Source: CBDAPI01 sp964565865
Lineage (GTDB): Bacteria > Acidobacteriota > UBA6911 > RPQK01 > CBDAPI01
Direction: 5' to 3'
DNA: 64,000 nucleotides
NCBI GenBank assembly: GCA_964565865.1
Contig: CAZMGM010000001.1
Span: 1 to 64,000, forward strand
Every line of letters starts with the position of its first letter. Position 1 is the first letter of the stretch. The notes beneath the pieces are model-generated. The model saw nothing but the letters and a program-made list of their open reading frames with translations, did not search any database and had not been told where the DNA came from. The translations under genes and the position numbers were made by a program. Positions 1-7,695 of the stretch are shown here, one piece after another.

Positions 1-58
1 TGGAACGAACTGGAAAAGAAGTCAAGGATTTTCTGGGCATTATCTTCTGCGTCATCAT
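1..58 (-). CDS. possible 5' end of a further minus-strand gene
   Basis: Downstream of the PPC-domain gene, two consecutive ATG codons (minus strand, first at 58-56) open a frame with no stop to the window edge. Only 19 codons are visible, no good ribosome binding site is seen, and no family can be named. It would sit about 20 bp after the preceding stop, as in an operon. Listed as a weak possibility only. Confidence 0.2.
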   Translation of the reverse strand, partial: MMTQKIMPRKSLTSFPVRS

Positions 59-79
59 TCCGAGGTTCGGCCCCTATTG

Positions 80-2032
80 TTAGTTCTGGGATGCTCGGGC
101 GGTTTCTTCTCTGATTTGACTCTGCCGGGCCGATACAACCATCAGCGGAATCTCTCCCACTGCAATCTCTGCCCCGGGCGTGCCGTTGACAACTGCCCTC
201 GCCTTTACACGCAAAAAGCACGGCAACTGCGTGGTGGAGGCTCCTTCCTCAGCGATCAGGGTGATAGAGACCTTCTGCGTCTCGGGCAGAAAAACCTTTT
301 TTTGTCCTTCGTCGAAGGGAGGAGGACGGTGGGCCTCCAGTATTACCGTCGGATAAGCTTGCACACCGGCAGGCAAGTTCTCCACTCCGATGGCAATCTC
401 ACCTACAAACCCTTCTTCGCGGTCAGCCGTAACTGTCAGCTGCTTCGCTTCACCCTGTACCAGGTTGATGCGGTCCGCATCCAGTTTCAACTCTCCGATA
501 TGAGGAACCTGGGAGCGAATCAGAAGGCGGTAAGAAAACCCGGGCTCTCCATAGCGACTTGTCAGATCACGGATCTGCACTGTGTATTCGCCACCCTTTT
601 CGAACGTGTACACCATCTTGGATTTGAGGTAGCGAAATAGCTGAACATTGTTCCCGTGAACACGATTGTAGATGGAGCTGAATACCACCTCTTGTTGTGC
701 ATCCAGGATTTTCACCCAGGGACTAAATACGGGACTTCCTTCGCGGGGTGTTTCCACTTCGAAGACCAGCCCCTTTCCTGCTTCGGCCTTGAATTTGAAA
801 TAGTCAGTCTTGCCGGGATCATCAATGGCTCCTTCCAGAATAGCAGGCAGCCCTACTATTGGCGCTTGTACCTGGCTCCCCTTGAGCTCCCTTGCGGCAG
901 GGTAGGTGTTCACCGGATCGAGAGGATCGAATTCCAGAGTTGTCCGCTCTTCGTACCCCTTGTCTGCCACATCCCCCCTAACGCCGGAACCAGCTTGAAC
1001 CTCCAGCTCTTGGGCTTCCGCTTCTGCCAGAACAGTCCGCCTCGAGAGTTCCTGCAGATGGCTGGCGGAGATGTGTCGGTCAAAACCCCGTTCCCTCCAA
1101 CGGTCCGATACCGGGTGGGCCAGCGGCCACGCCTGGTTGTTACCTGCCATCTCCTGCAGCGGTGGCGGGGCAATGCGAAGCTGGTAAACAAACTTGGGCC
1201 CACCCCGATCGTCAAAAGCCTTTACCGCAATCAGATATCGGTCAGACCGGGTAAAGAGATGCTTCAGCCGAGCCCTCACGACCATGCGCGCAGATTCGCC
1301 AAACAAGCTTCCTTCCTGAGCGATAGGATCGTCGTTGAATGCCAGTTGTACAAGGCGATGGGGATCTACCCAGCTCGGGGAGAACTCATAGAGGTAGAGA
1401 AGCATCTTACCACCGTCGAAGTTGTTAAGGCCGCCCAGCAGTGGAAAGAACACCTCAAAGTAGAGCTCTCGACCCGCCTCGACATCGAAGCCGTAATAAT
1501 CGACCTCACCGCCCAATATCTTGCCTATTCTCCCGTTGATCGCCACCGGGTATTGCACAGATTGTCCCTGGATAGGTTTGTCGGTGTCGGTCTGGTTTTC
1601 GTCCTCTCGGACGACCGGTTCGAGACCTGAGCTGACTCGAAAGGGCATGGGGTTGGAGATGCCGCGCCGTGAAACCAGCCGCAGACTATGACCGCCCAAT
1701 TCGGCCGCTGGGGAGATCCGAACCTGCACAGTGACCTGGTGGGTCAATTGCTTTTGCGGAACATAGTTCGCTTCCCAGATCTTACGATCTGTCTCATCAA
1801 CTCGTTCTACGCTGGCCTGCAGCTCCTCGCAGTCCGTCCAGACAGCATATGTGTCGGCCAGCGTCTGTCCGTCAATTGTCACCTTCACGGTTGAACCTTG
1901 TTGCCCCCCCACCGGAAAGATGTAGAGAGCTTGAGGCTCCGCTGGAAGCGGCTCCTCCTCCTGCGCAAACAATACAGACATCACACCGCAGGAAAAGAGG
2001 AGGCCCCTGAAAAGTCGAGTCAAACCGGACAT
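80..2032 (-). CDS. secreted PPC-domain (pre-peptidase C-terminal) protein
   Basis: A 650-residue exported protein. I prefer the ATG at 2032 over the TTG 15 bases upstream, because it directly precedes a basic start, a hydrophobic stretch (about residues 8-23) and an Ala-Gln cleavage region. After about 40 residues comes an Ig/IPT-like beta-rich segment (a phrase resembling YIFPVGGQQGSTVKVTIDG), then two PPC-like beta-sandwich segments around residues 150-290 and 390-510, each with the typical DYYGFDVEAG or DYFKFKAEAG signature of that fold. No catalytic motif is visible. PPC proteins of this length are common beside DUF1501/DUF1549 genes in Acidobacteriota and planctomycetes, where their role is unknown. 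It is probably a periplasmic or surface binding protein. Family assignment is fairly sure; function is not. Confidence 0.8.
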   Translation of the reverse strand: MSGLTRLFRGLLFSCGVMSVLFAQEEEPLPAEPQALYIFPVGGQQGSTVKVTIDGQTLADTYAVWTDCEELQASVERVDETDRKIWEANYVPQKQLTHQVTVQVRISPAAELGGHSLRLVSRRGISNPMPFRVSSGLEPVVREDENQTDTDKPIQGQSVQYPVAINGRIGKILGGEVDYYGFDVEAGRELYFEVFFPLLGGLNNFDGGKMLLYLYEFSPSWVDPHRLVQLAFNDDPIAQEGSLFGESARMVVRARLKHLFTRSDRYLIAVKAFDDRGGPKFVYQLRIAPPPLQEMAGNNQAWPLAHPVSDRWRERGFDRHISASHLQELSRRTVLAEAEAQELEVQAGSGVRGDVADKGYEERTTLEFDPLDPVNTYPAARELKGSQVQAPIVGLPAILEGAIDDPGKTDYFKFKAEAGKGLVFEVETPREGSPVFSPWVKILDAQQEVVFSSIYNRVHGNNVQLFRYLKSKMVYTFEKGGEYTVQIRDLTSRYGEPGFSYRLLIRSQVPHIGELKLDADRINLVQGEAKQLTVTADREEGFVGEIAIGVENLPAGVQAYPTVILEAHRPPPFDEGQKKVFLPETQKVSITLIAEEGASTTQLPCFLRVKARAVVNGTPGAEIAVGEIPLMVVSARQSQIREETARASQN

Positions 2033-2097
2033 TGAATACACTGCCAATTACAAAAAAACTTGCAGATTATTAAAAATCCTACCAAAGCTACCATCGC

Positions 2098-2126
2098 TTG
2101 ACTACTAGATCTGACTACTAGATTTT
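2098..2126 (+). promoter_or_regulatory. tandem 13-bp repeat overlapping a possible promoter
   Basis: In the 157-bp divergent spacer between the PPC gene and the transporter lie two head-to-tail 13-base copies (2099-2111 and 2112-2124) that differ only in the last base. The first overlaps TTGACT at 2098-2103. With a 17-base spacer the -10 would be GATTTT (2121-2126), which is weak. Tandem direct repeats over a -35 can be a regulator site; this is inference. Confidence 0.35.
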
Positions 2127-2189
2127 AACATAGCAATCTCGGGTCAACTGAAACTACTCGGCTCCCAAACATGCTGAAACTTGGTCCTG

Positions 2190-3044
2190 ATGGTTAGTCT
2201 TTTATTGCACGTTGTATTCCTTTGCTCGTTCGAACTCATCGTCAAGCGGGGCACTCTTCGCCAAATGGATATGACAACCATCGGAACTTTGAATTTTGTG
2301 GTCGCCGCACTGGTGGGAATACCACTGTGGGCCGGGCAGGTAAATGCTGAGGTTGCCTGGGTGACCCTGGGGCTGGGAACAGCCATGGGTTTCTGCTATT
2401 TGTCATCCTTTTTCCTGGTCCTTTATTCCATCACCTATCAAGGAGTATCCGCAACCCGAGCCTTGATGCAGCTTGCCCTGATTATCCCCATTATTTTCTC
2501 GGTGTTCTGGTGGAACGAGCGCCCTCATGGAATGCAAATCCTGGGACTCATCATTGCCGTGGGATCGATCGTCCTGCTCGATGCGCGTCAGGACCTGGAA
2601 CAGCGAACCCGGACCTCCCTGCGCTGGACCATGGCGGGCATGTTTCTCTTGATCGGGAGCGCGCGACTCATGGCCAAGGCCTTCACTGAAATGGGGGCTC
2701 CGGAACAGACCGCCTTCTTTTTCATTGCTTTGTTCGCTTTCTCCGGTATTGGAGCTACGGCAAAACTTCTCTGGCAGAGACCAGCCATGCCTTCCTCAGC
2801 GTGGGCCTATGGAAGCCTCCTCGGCCTCATCAACATCGTGCAGTCACTGTTCCTTGTCCGAGCCCTCACTGAGCTGCCTGGAATCATCGCCTTCCCGGCC
2901 GCCGCCTGTGCCTCGCTAACTGTAACAACACTTTTTGCCACCCTGCTGCTGGGGGAAAGGCCGACTTCCCGACAATATGTGGGATTGGTGACTTCGAGCG
3001 TGGCCGTAGTGCTACTGTGTTTTTACGATGTTATGGGGTCTTGA
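2190..3044 (+). CDS. DMT-superfamily (EamA-type) transporter
   Basis: A 284-residue integral membrane protein with about ten predicted hydrophobic helices in two five-helix halves, the usual size and plan of drug/metabolite-transporter (EamA) permeases. The ATG at 2190 is chosen; a TTG three codons upstream is possible. Hydrophobic segments begin at residue 3 and run through the C-terminus, with a short basic stretch in the middle (DARQDLEQRTRTSLR) marking the loop between halves. The substrate cannot be read from sequence; members export amino acids, nucleosides or sugar phosphates. It is transcribed away from the PPC gene, and the next gene downstream has its own promoter. Confidence 0.85.
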   Translation: MVSLLLHVVFLCSFELIVKRGTLRQMDMTTIGTLNFVVAALVGIPLWAGQVNAEVAWVTLGLGTAMGFCYLSSFFLVLYSITYQGVSATRALMQLALIIPIIFSVFWWNERPHGMQILGLIIAVGSIVLLDARQDLEQRTRTSLRWTMAGMFLLIGSARLMAKAFTEMGAPEQTAFFFIALFAFSGIGATAKLLWQRPAMPSSAWAYGSLLGLINIVQSLFLVRALTELPGIIAFPAAACASLTVTTLFATLLLGERPTSRQYVGLVTSSVAVVLLCFYDVMGS

Positions 3045-3124
3045 AACCGGTTAATCATGAATGGTTGAAAGTGTACAGTTCGTGGAAATTGGAACTTGAA
3101 ATATGGAATCTGGGATGTCCTGCG

Positions 3125-3141
3125 ACAACCTGTCAGGTTGT
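3125..3141. promoter_or_regulatory. perfect 17-base palindrome, likely operator
   Basis: ACAACCTG-T-CAGGTTGT is a perfect inverted repeat of 8-base arms around one base. It abuts the -35 of the promoter at 3141-3170, so a bound dimeric regulator would affect RNA polymerase. With a one-base centre it cannot be a hairpin of note. The cognate regulator is not identifiable here. Confidence 0.55.
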
Positions 3142-3170
3142 TGATACAATTTACTATTCGCGTCTACAAT
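3141..3170 (+). promoter_or_regulatory. sigma-70-type promoter for the corrinoid-cap / dehydrogenase pair
   Basis: TTGATA (3141-3146) and TACAAT (3165-3170) are 18 bases apart, each one or two bases from consensus. The start would be near 3177, leaving a leader of about 26 bases before the ATG at 3203. This is one of the best promoter matches in the window. Confidence 0.6.
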
Positions 3171-3202
3171 CAGGCGAATTTACCGCCCTCCGAAGCCCAC
3201 CT

Positions 3203-3364
3203 ATGACCACCAAGGAAGAGATTCTAAAGGGGCTGTTTCAGCACACTCTAGAGGGACATGCGAAAGCTGTGAAGGGCCTCACCGAGGAGGGTCTAAGACA
3301 GAGGTTGGACCCGATGGAGATGCTCTTCGACGCTCTCATCCCTTCACTTGAAAAGGAGTACTGA
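3203..3364 (+). CDS. 53-residue corrinoid-protein cap fragment
   Basis: The reading frame from ATG 3203 encodes 53 residues that resemble only the first part of the helical cap domain of corrinoid (methyltransferase-associated, B12-binding) proteins: MTTKEEIL start, a helix with EGHAKAVKGLTEEGL, then LDPMEMLFDALIPSLE. In full-length relatives this continues into a second half of the cap and a Rossmann B12-binding domain with a DxHxxG motif; neither is present here or in other frames. A strong promoter and palindrome lie upstream, and the dehydrogenase starts 5 bases after its stop, with its ribosome binding site inside the last codons. It may be a decayed gene, or a short protein retained for coupling. 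Resemblance is from memory of the family. Confidence 0.55.
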   Translation: MTTKEEILKGLFQHTLEGHAKAVKGLTEEGLRQRLDPMEMLFDALIPSLEKEY

Positions 3365-3368
3365 ACCA

Positions 3369-4343
3369 ATGGACAAACAAACAACAATTCTTGCCACCGG
3401 ACCCATCGATCAAGTGGCCATCGACATTCTCAGCCCGTTCGGGAGGGTCCTGGTAACTCCTGACGGAGAACCGGCGTCAATCCTCCCGTTTGTCGGGGAC
3501 GCGATCGGTATTGCTGTTCGCGGTGGGGGAAGTGTTGATCGGAGCGTCATTGAAGCAGCTGAAAACCTGCGGGTGATTGGTCGCAGCGGCGTGGGCCTAG
3601 ACAACGTGGATGTGGATACGGCAACCAGCCGGGGCATCCCGGTGGTTTACGCTCCGGCCGCAGGGGCTTCGGCAGTGGCCGAAGGCGCCATGGCCTATAT
3701 GCTGGCCCTGTGCAAACAGCTCAACTACTGGGACCAGCAGCTCAAGAACGGAAACTGGGGAAGTCGGGAACAATCAAGGCCGGCTGACCTCTACGGAGCG
3801 GTTCTGGGGATTGTTGGTCTGGGCAATATCGGACAGACCCTGGCCCAGCTAGCTGGGCCCTTTGGCATGTCGATCCTGGGCCATGATCCATACGTCAAAA
3901 CGGAAAGGGCCTCCGAACTCGGAGTCGAACTCGTCGGCCTGGAGGATTTGCTGGCCCGGGCCGATTTTATTTCGATTCATGCTCCACTGATCCCCGAAAC
4001 AAAGGGACTGATCAATCGCCAGCGGATGCAGCTTGTCAAACGAGGCGCCTATCTGGTCAATTTGGCCCGCGGTGGACTCATCGACAGCTTGGACACGCTC
4101 CATGAAGCGTTGCTGGAGGGAATCCTAGCAGGTGTGGGCCTCGATGTGTTTGAGCCGGAGCCCCCAGACGTAACCCATCCCATCTTTCAACATTCCAACT
4201 GCTTGACTTCACCCCATTCTCTGGGGATGACGCACGGAGCCATGAGCCGAATTTTCAAGACCATGGCAGAAGGCATGGCCGCTGTTCTGGAAGGGTCACG
4301 GCCCCGCTTCGTTGCGAACCCTGGGGTTTTCCAGAACGATTAG
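3369..4343 (+). CDS. D-isomer-specific 2-hydroxyacid dehydrogenase
   Basis: A 324-residue NAD-dependent dehydrogenase of the phosphoglycerate/D-lactate dehydrogenase fold. The ATG at 3369 follows AAGGAG (3353-3358) at good spacing, so the TTG at 3348 is not used. The Rossmann glycine motif GLGNIG is at residues 150-155. The catalytic set is visible: Arg234 in NLARGGLID, Glu263 in GLDVFEPEP, and His283 in TSPHS. It reversibly oxidises a D-2-hydroxy acid to the 2-oxo acid in the cytoplasm. The absence of an ACT domain argues against a regulated biosynthetic SerA. It is likely co-transcribed with the corrinoid-cap fragment; the substrate is unknown. Confidence 0.9.
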   Translation: MDKQTTILATGPIDQVAIDILSPFGRVLVTPDGEPASILPFVGDAIGIAVRGGGSVDRSVIEAAENLRVIGRSGVGLDNVDVDTATSRGIPVVYAPAAGASAVAEGAMAYMLALCKQLNYWDQQLKNGNWGSREQSRPADLYGAVLGIVGLGNIGQTLAQLAGPFGMSILGHDPYVKTERASELGVELVGLEDLLARADFISIHAPLIPETKGLINRQRMQLVKRGAYLVNLARGGLIDSLDTLHEALLEGILAGVGLDVFEPEPPDVTHPIFQHSNCLTSPHSLGMTHGAMSRIFKTMAEGMAAVLEGSRPRFVANPGVFQND

Positions 4344-4482
4344 CTGGCGGCGGTGAAAAACCACTCCCGCTTGCTTCCGCTCGCGGCTGTGATCATTTTG
4401 CAGACTTCCTCCTGTCCTGTCCTGACCTCGCAAAACCTGTCTTCAGGCATTACCATGATTGTGGAAAGGGGATTTGTGAAAT

Positions 4483-4818
4483 ATGAAGGCTAAATCACTA
4501 GATCAGGCTTCCGGAATCGAACAACTGGACGGAGTCGTGCGCAAGACCCTGTCCTATAACGAGGAGGTTATGCTCTGTCATTTCCAGCTGAATGAGGGTG
4601 CCAGGATTCCGCTGCATGACCATCGAGCCAGCCAAATCGGATTCGTTGTGAAAGGTGCCGTGCGCTTTCTGGGTGCAGCGGATGAGGATTCCTTCGAGGC
4701 CCGGGCCGGGGACTCTTATGTCCTGGACCCTCACCAGGTCCACGGCGCTGAGGCACTGGAAGCTTCCGAATTCGTAGAGGTTTTTTACCCCGTCCGAGAG
4801 GAATACAAGGACTTTTGA
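4483..4818 (+). CDS. small cupin-domain protein
   Basis: A 111-residue single-domain cupin. Metal ligands are in the expected order: His45 and His47 in PLHDH, Gln51 in place of the usual Glu, and His87 in DPHQVHG. The glycine turn GFVVKG of motif 1 is present. Such proteins bind a divalent metal and may act as small isomerases, dioxygenases or ligand sensors; the sequence does not decide which. AAAGGGG lies 8-14 bases before the ATG. It stands alone between the dehydrogenase and the thioredoxin-TPR gene, about 100-140 bp from each. Confidence 0.85.
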   Translation: MKAKSLDQASGIEQLDGVVRKTLSYNEEVMLCHFQLNEGARIPLHDHRASQIGFVVKGAVRFLGAADEDSFEARAGDSYVLDPHQVHGAEALEASEFVEVFYPVREEYKDF

Positions 4819-4920
4819 GAGCGGCCCCTCTGAATGCCGGATTCAAGTCCTGATACAAGAATTCGGGAATAGAGTCCGGCATCGTCTGCATTTAAAAGTC
4901 CACTGCTGCGAGAATCTCCC

Positions 4921-5760
4921 ATGGCAATGCTCGTACTCATCCTGCTCGTCTGTCTTCCTGGAGTTGCGCTGTCTGTGGCCTCCGAACCTTCGGAAGGCCT
5001 CGACTGGATGACCAACTGGGAGCAAGCCGTAAAGGTCGCAAAAGGGCGGAACAAACTGATCGTCCTTGACCTCTATACGAACTGGTGCGGCTATTGTCGG
5101 GTAATGGATGTGCAGACCTACACTGATCCTTCGGTCGTCCGGGAGCTGGGACCAGAATATGTGTGGCTTCGGCTGAATGCCGAAACCGAAGAGGATGGGA
5201 GAGAAGCGCAGAGACGCTTTCGGGTAATGAGCTATCCAGCTACCCTACTCATCGAGCCCGAGGAGGGACTCTTTGAGAAAACCTCCGGGTTTCTAACTGC
5301 CCAACAGCTGGGGCAAGAGCTACACCGGCACAGGGGGAGTCTGAAGCCGATTCTTGAGCTGCGGGCCAGAGTCGGGATGCATCCGGAGTCAAGTGAATCT
5401 ATGCGTGAGCTGGGGACAGCCTACATGGAACGGCGGCACTACCCCGGAGCCGAGCGAATGTACCGCGCTCTGATTCAAGCAGATTCCGACGCCCAACTCG
5501 ATAAGAGCTATTTTTCTCTCGCTATCAGTCTGGCCCAGCAGGGCAAGGAGCGGCAGGCTCTACAGCGGCTGGACACCCTGCGGCATCGATTCCCTCACTC
5601 CGAGTTGGTGGGCCACGCCATGGCACTGCAGGGAGAAATCCATTTGAACCTGGGGAATCGCAGTGAGGCAGCCAGTATCTGGAGAGAGTATTTGAGCCGT
5701 TTTTCTGGCCACCCTATGGCCGAACGGATTATGGGAGAGCTGAAGCGAATCGAATCGTGA
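4921..5760 (+). CDS. exported thioredoxin-like protein with TPR repeats
   Basis: A 279-residue protein starting with a hydrophobic export signal (residues 2-20, ending SVASEP). The thioredoxin fold covers about residues 30-145, with the redox pair in WCGYC (Cys56, Cys59) and the cis-proline region MSYPAT. From about residue 155 the sequence is helical with TPR-like repeats (GTAYMERRHYPGAERMYRAL; LAQQGKERQALQRLD; LNLGNRSEAASIWREYL). It is probably a periplasmic thiol-disulfide reductase or folding helper using TPRs to bind a partner. Its TGA overlaps the GTG of a possible longer start of the SMP-30 gene, so the two are likely translated together. Two early ATGs (4921, 4927) are equally possible starts. 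Confidence 0.85.
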   Translation: MAMLVLILLVCLPGVALSVASEPSEGLDWMTNWEQAVKVAKGRNKLIVLDLYTNWCGYCRVMDVQTYTDPSVVRELGPEYVWLRLNAETEEDGREAQRRFRVMSYPATLLIEPEEGLFEKTSGFLTAQQLGQELHRHRGSLKPILELRARVGMHPESSESMRELGTAYMERRHYPGAERMYRALIQADSDAQLDKSYFSLAISLAQQGKERQALQRLDTLRHRFPHSELVGHAMALQGEIHLNLGNRSEAASIWREYLSRFSGHPMAERIMGELKRIES

Positions 5761-5768
5761 CTTCGAGA

Positions 5769-5816
5769 ATGACCCATCAGGAGGTAGCCGAAATGACCCA
5801 TCAGGAGGTAGCCGAT
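5769..5816 (+). repeat. 24-bp tandem duplication carrying start codon and Shine-Dalgarno
   Basis: Positions 5769-5792 and 5793-5816 are the same 24 bases except the last one. Each copy begins with ATG and contains AGGAGG. The first copy's AGGAGG (5779-5784) stands 8 bases before the second copy's ATG (5793), making a near-perfect initiation site. The protein therefore has either one or two copies of MTHQEVA at its N-terminus. Confidence 0.9.
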
Positions 5817-6662
5817 TTTAGTTGCACGGTCGGGGAAGGGCCGGTCTGGCACGCCCACCACAAGAAGCTCTACTGGACCGACATCCTAGAGGGGCGACTC
5901 TTCTGGTACGAACCCAGCACGGGTAAGAGTCAGCTCTACTACGAGGGACGGATCGTCGGTGGGTTGACGGTCCAGGCCGACCATTCTCTGTTGCTCTTCA
6001 TGGACAAGGGAACCGTAGCAGTGTGCGATGACGGCCAGGTGACCCGCACCATCGTCGACACCATCCCGGCTGAGATCGAGCAGCGCTTCAATGATGTAGC
6101 TGCCGATCCCGAGGGACGGGTTTTTGCCGGGTCTATGCCCTTTGACAACGTTGACCAAAGAAGCGGGCGGCTTTACCGATTGGATCACGACGGGTCATAT
6201 ACCGTAGTGCTCGAAAAAGTTGGGATACCCAACGGTATGGCCTTCACATTGGACCGGCGGTTTTTCTTCTTCATTGACTCCCTCGACAACGTTGTGTGGA
6301 AATTCGATTACGAACGAAAAACCGGGGACATCAGCAACCGTCGAGCCTTCCTTGAATTCGATCCAGATGAGGGGCATGCCGACGGAATGACGCTGGACAG
6401 TGAGGGCAACCTGTGGATCGCTATGGCGATGGGATGGAAGGTGGTGCAGTATGGCCCCGATGCCGAGCTGAAGAGGAGTATTGAACTGCCTGCCCGGTTC
6501 GTCTCCAGCGTGGCTTTTGGCGGACAAGATCTGTCTCAGCTATTCGTCACCACAGGGAGGCTTCCGGAGGGTGAAGAACTGGGCCCGGCAGCCGGCACCT
6601 TAATCTCACTCCAACCTGGTGTAATCGGGTTGCCGGAACCGCATTCTCGCGTCGGCATTTAA
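5793..6662 (+). CDS. SMP-30/gluconolactonase-family lactonase
   Basis: A 289-residue six-bladed propeller hydrolase of the SMP-30/gluconolactonase/LRE family. Typical phrases are EGPVWH near the start (metal-binding Glu), RFNDVAADPEGRVFAG (Asn of the metal site), GIPNGMAF, FIDSLDN and HADGMTLDSEGNLWIA (Asp). These enzymes hydrolyse sugar lactones with a divalent metal, usually in the cytoplasm in oxidative sugar breakdown. I chose ATG 5793 because the AGGAGG at 5779-5784 serves it; ATG 5769 or GTG 5757 would add 8 or 12 residues. It overlaps or follows closely on the thioredoxin-TPR gene, and a hairpin follows its stop. Confidence 0.88.
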   Translation: MTHQEVADFSCTVGEGPVWHAHHKKLYWTDILEGRLFWYEPSTGKSQLYYEGRIVGGLTVQADHSLLLFMDKGTVAVCDDGQVTRTIVDTIPAEIEQRFNDVAADPEGRVFAGSMPFDNVDQRSGRLYRLDHDGSYTVVLEKVGIPNGMAFTLDRRFFFFIDSLDNVVWKFDYERKTGDISNRRAFLEFDPDEGHADGMTLDSEGNLWIAMAMGWKVVQYGPDAELKRSIELPARFVSSVAFGGQDLSQLFVTTGRLPEGEELGPAAGTLISLQPGVIGLPEPHSRVGI

Positions 6663-6689
6663 GCCCGATGCGGTCCCTAGCTCGGGTTT
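6661..6689 (+). terminator. stem-loop directly after the SMP-30 stop codon
   Basis: AAGCCCGA (6661-6668) can pair with TCGGGTTT (6682-6689, one G-U) over a 13-base loop. It lies between two convergent genes. The short T run is within and just after the right arm, so this is a moderate terminator candidate. Confidence 0.45.
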
Positions 6690-6718
6690 CCCCTCGACGC
6701 GGCTCCTACATTTTCCTG

Positions 6719-7561
6719 TCAGCGGTCGTCCAGACCCTGGACGTATTGGCGGCCAAACTGGACTTCCCGGGTACTTCGGAAATCGCCGCTATTCGGCATG
6801 ATCGCCAGTAGCCCTCCGTCGATGACCATAGTCTGCCCGATGATGTAGCGCGAATCATCCGAGGCCAGGAAGATCGCTAGTTGTCCAACGTCAGCCGGCG
6901 TACCGATAAAACCGGCTGGCAGTGTTCTCTTCGCCCCCTCCCAGTCAAAGTCCTCGCCCAGCACTTTTTCGTGATTCTCGACCCGGACCCAGCCCGGAGC
7001 GATGGCATTGACGCGCACTCCGTTCTGGATCAGTTCCAGCGAAACTTCCCTGGTAAAAGCAACAATCGCTCCTTTTGTGGCTGCGTAGACAGAATGCTCA
7101 ACCTTCCCGGCAAAGGCGTGGACAGAAGTCAGATTGATGACCGCACCCCGGCCGCGTTTCGTCATGTCTGGTAAAACAGCCTGGGTCAAAAAGAACATTG
7201 CCTTCAAGTTGACGTCAAAGAGGGTGTCGAAGTGCTCGGGGGTAGTTTCCGCAAATGGACGATTAGCCGTGATTCCAGAATTGTTGATGAGTACATCGAT
7301 TCCGCCCAGAAAATCCATAGCCCCTACCGCCAGGTCCCGAATCGATTGCACTTCCCGGAAGTCCGCCCCGATGGCTTTGGCATGACCGCCAAGGGCGCGG
7401 ATCTCCTCAACGGCAGACTCACAGCCAGCACTGCTGTGACAGTAATGGAGAACGACTGAAGCCCCTTCCCTGGCGAACTCGAGAGCAACGCCCCGTCCGA
7501 TACCGGTCCCGGCTCCCGTGACCAGGACACGTTGCCCTTCCATTCTACGTCTGTCATGCAT
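6719..7561 (-). CDS. SDR-family NAD(P)-dependent oxidoreductase
   Basis: A 280-residue classical short-chain dehydrogenase. Counting from the GTG one codon upstream, the cofactor motif TGAGTGIG spans residues 16-23, the structural NNSG is at 94-97, and the catalytic Ser147, Tyr160 and Lys164 (VYAATK) are all present. A Gly-rich C-terminus with VIDGG is typical of 3-oxoacyl-ACP reductase or glucose 1-dehydrogenase-like members. I prefer the ATG at 7561, 7 bases after GGAGG, over the GTG at 7564. It is the third gene of a minus-strand set with the semialdehyde dehydrogenase and the transhydrogenase, so it may oxidise a hydroxy or sugar-derived substrate for them. The exact substrate is unknown. 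Confidence 0.88.
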   Translation of the reverse strand: MHDRRRMEGQRVLVTGAGTGIGRGVALEFAREGASVVLHYCHSSAGCESAVEEIRALGGHAKAIGADFREVQSIRDLAVGAMDFLGGIDVLINNSGITANRPFAETTPEHFDTLFDVNLKAMFFLTQAVLPDMTKRGRGAVINLTSVHAFAGKVEHSVYAATKGAIVAFTREVSLELIQNGVRVNAIAPGWVRVENHEKVLGEDFDWEGAKRTLPAGFIGTPADVGQLAIFLASDDSRYIIGQTMVIDGGLLAIMPNSGDFRSTREVQFGRQYVQGLDDR

Positions 7562-7695
7562 CACTTATCCTCCGTTGTGAGATTCGAATTCCCGCCTGTC
7601 CCGCGGTCGGCGAGCGGCCACCAGCGCCACCCCCAACATTCCATGAGGGCCAGCGTCTACAACACTTCTTGATTCTGAGGCTCGGGACCGGCCGA

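Noticed and set aside
656..1630. 324-codon plus-strand frame opposite the PPC gene
   Set aside because: Shadow of the minus-strand gene; no start signal, no domain, and the minus frame has a signal peptide and PPC motifs.
3362..3420. TGA of the corrinoid fragment as another selenocysteine codon
   Set aside because: Sequence after the TGA in that frame does not continue the corrinoid fold and no hairpin follows at SECIS distance.
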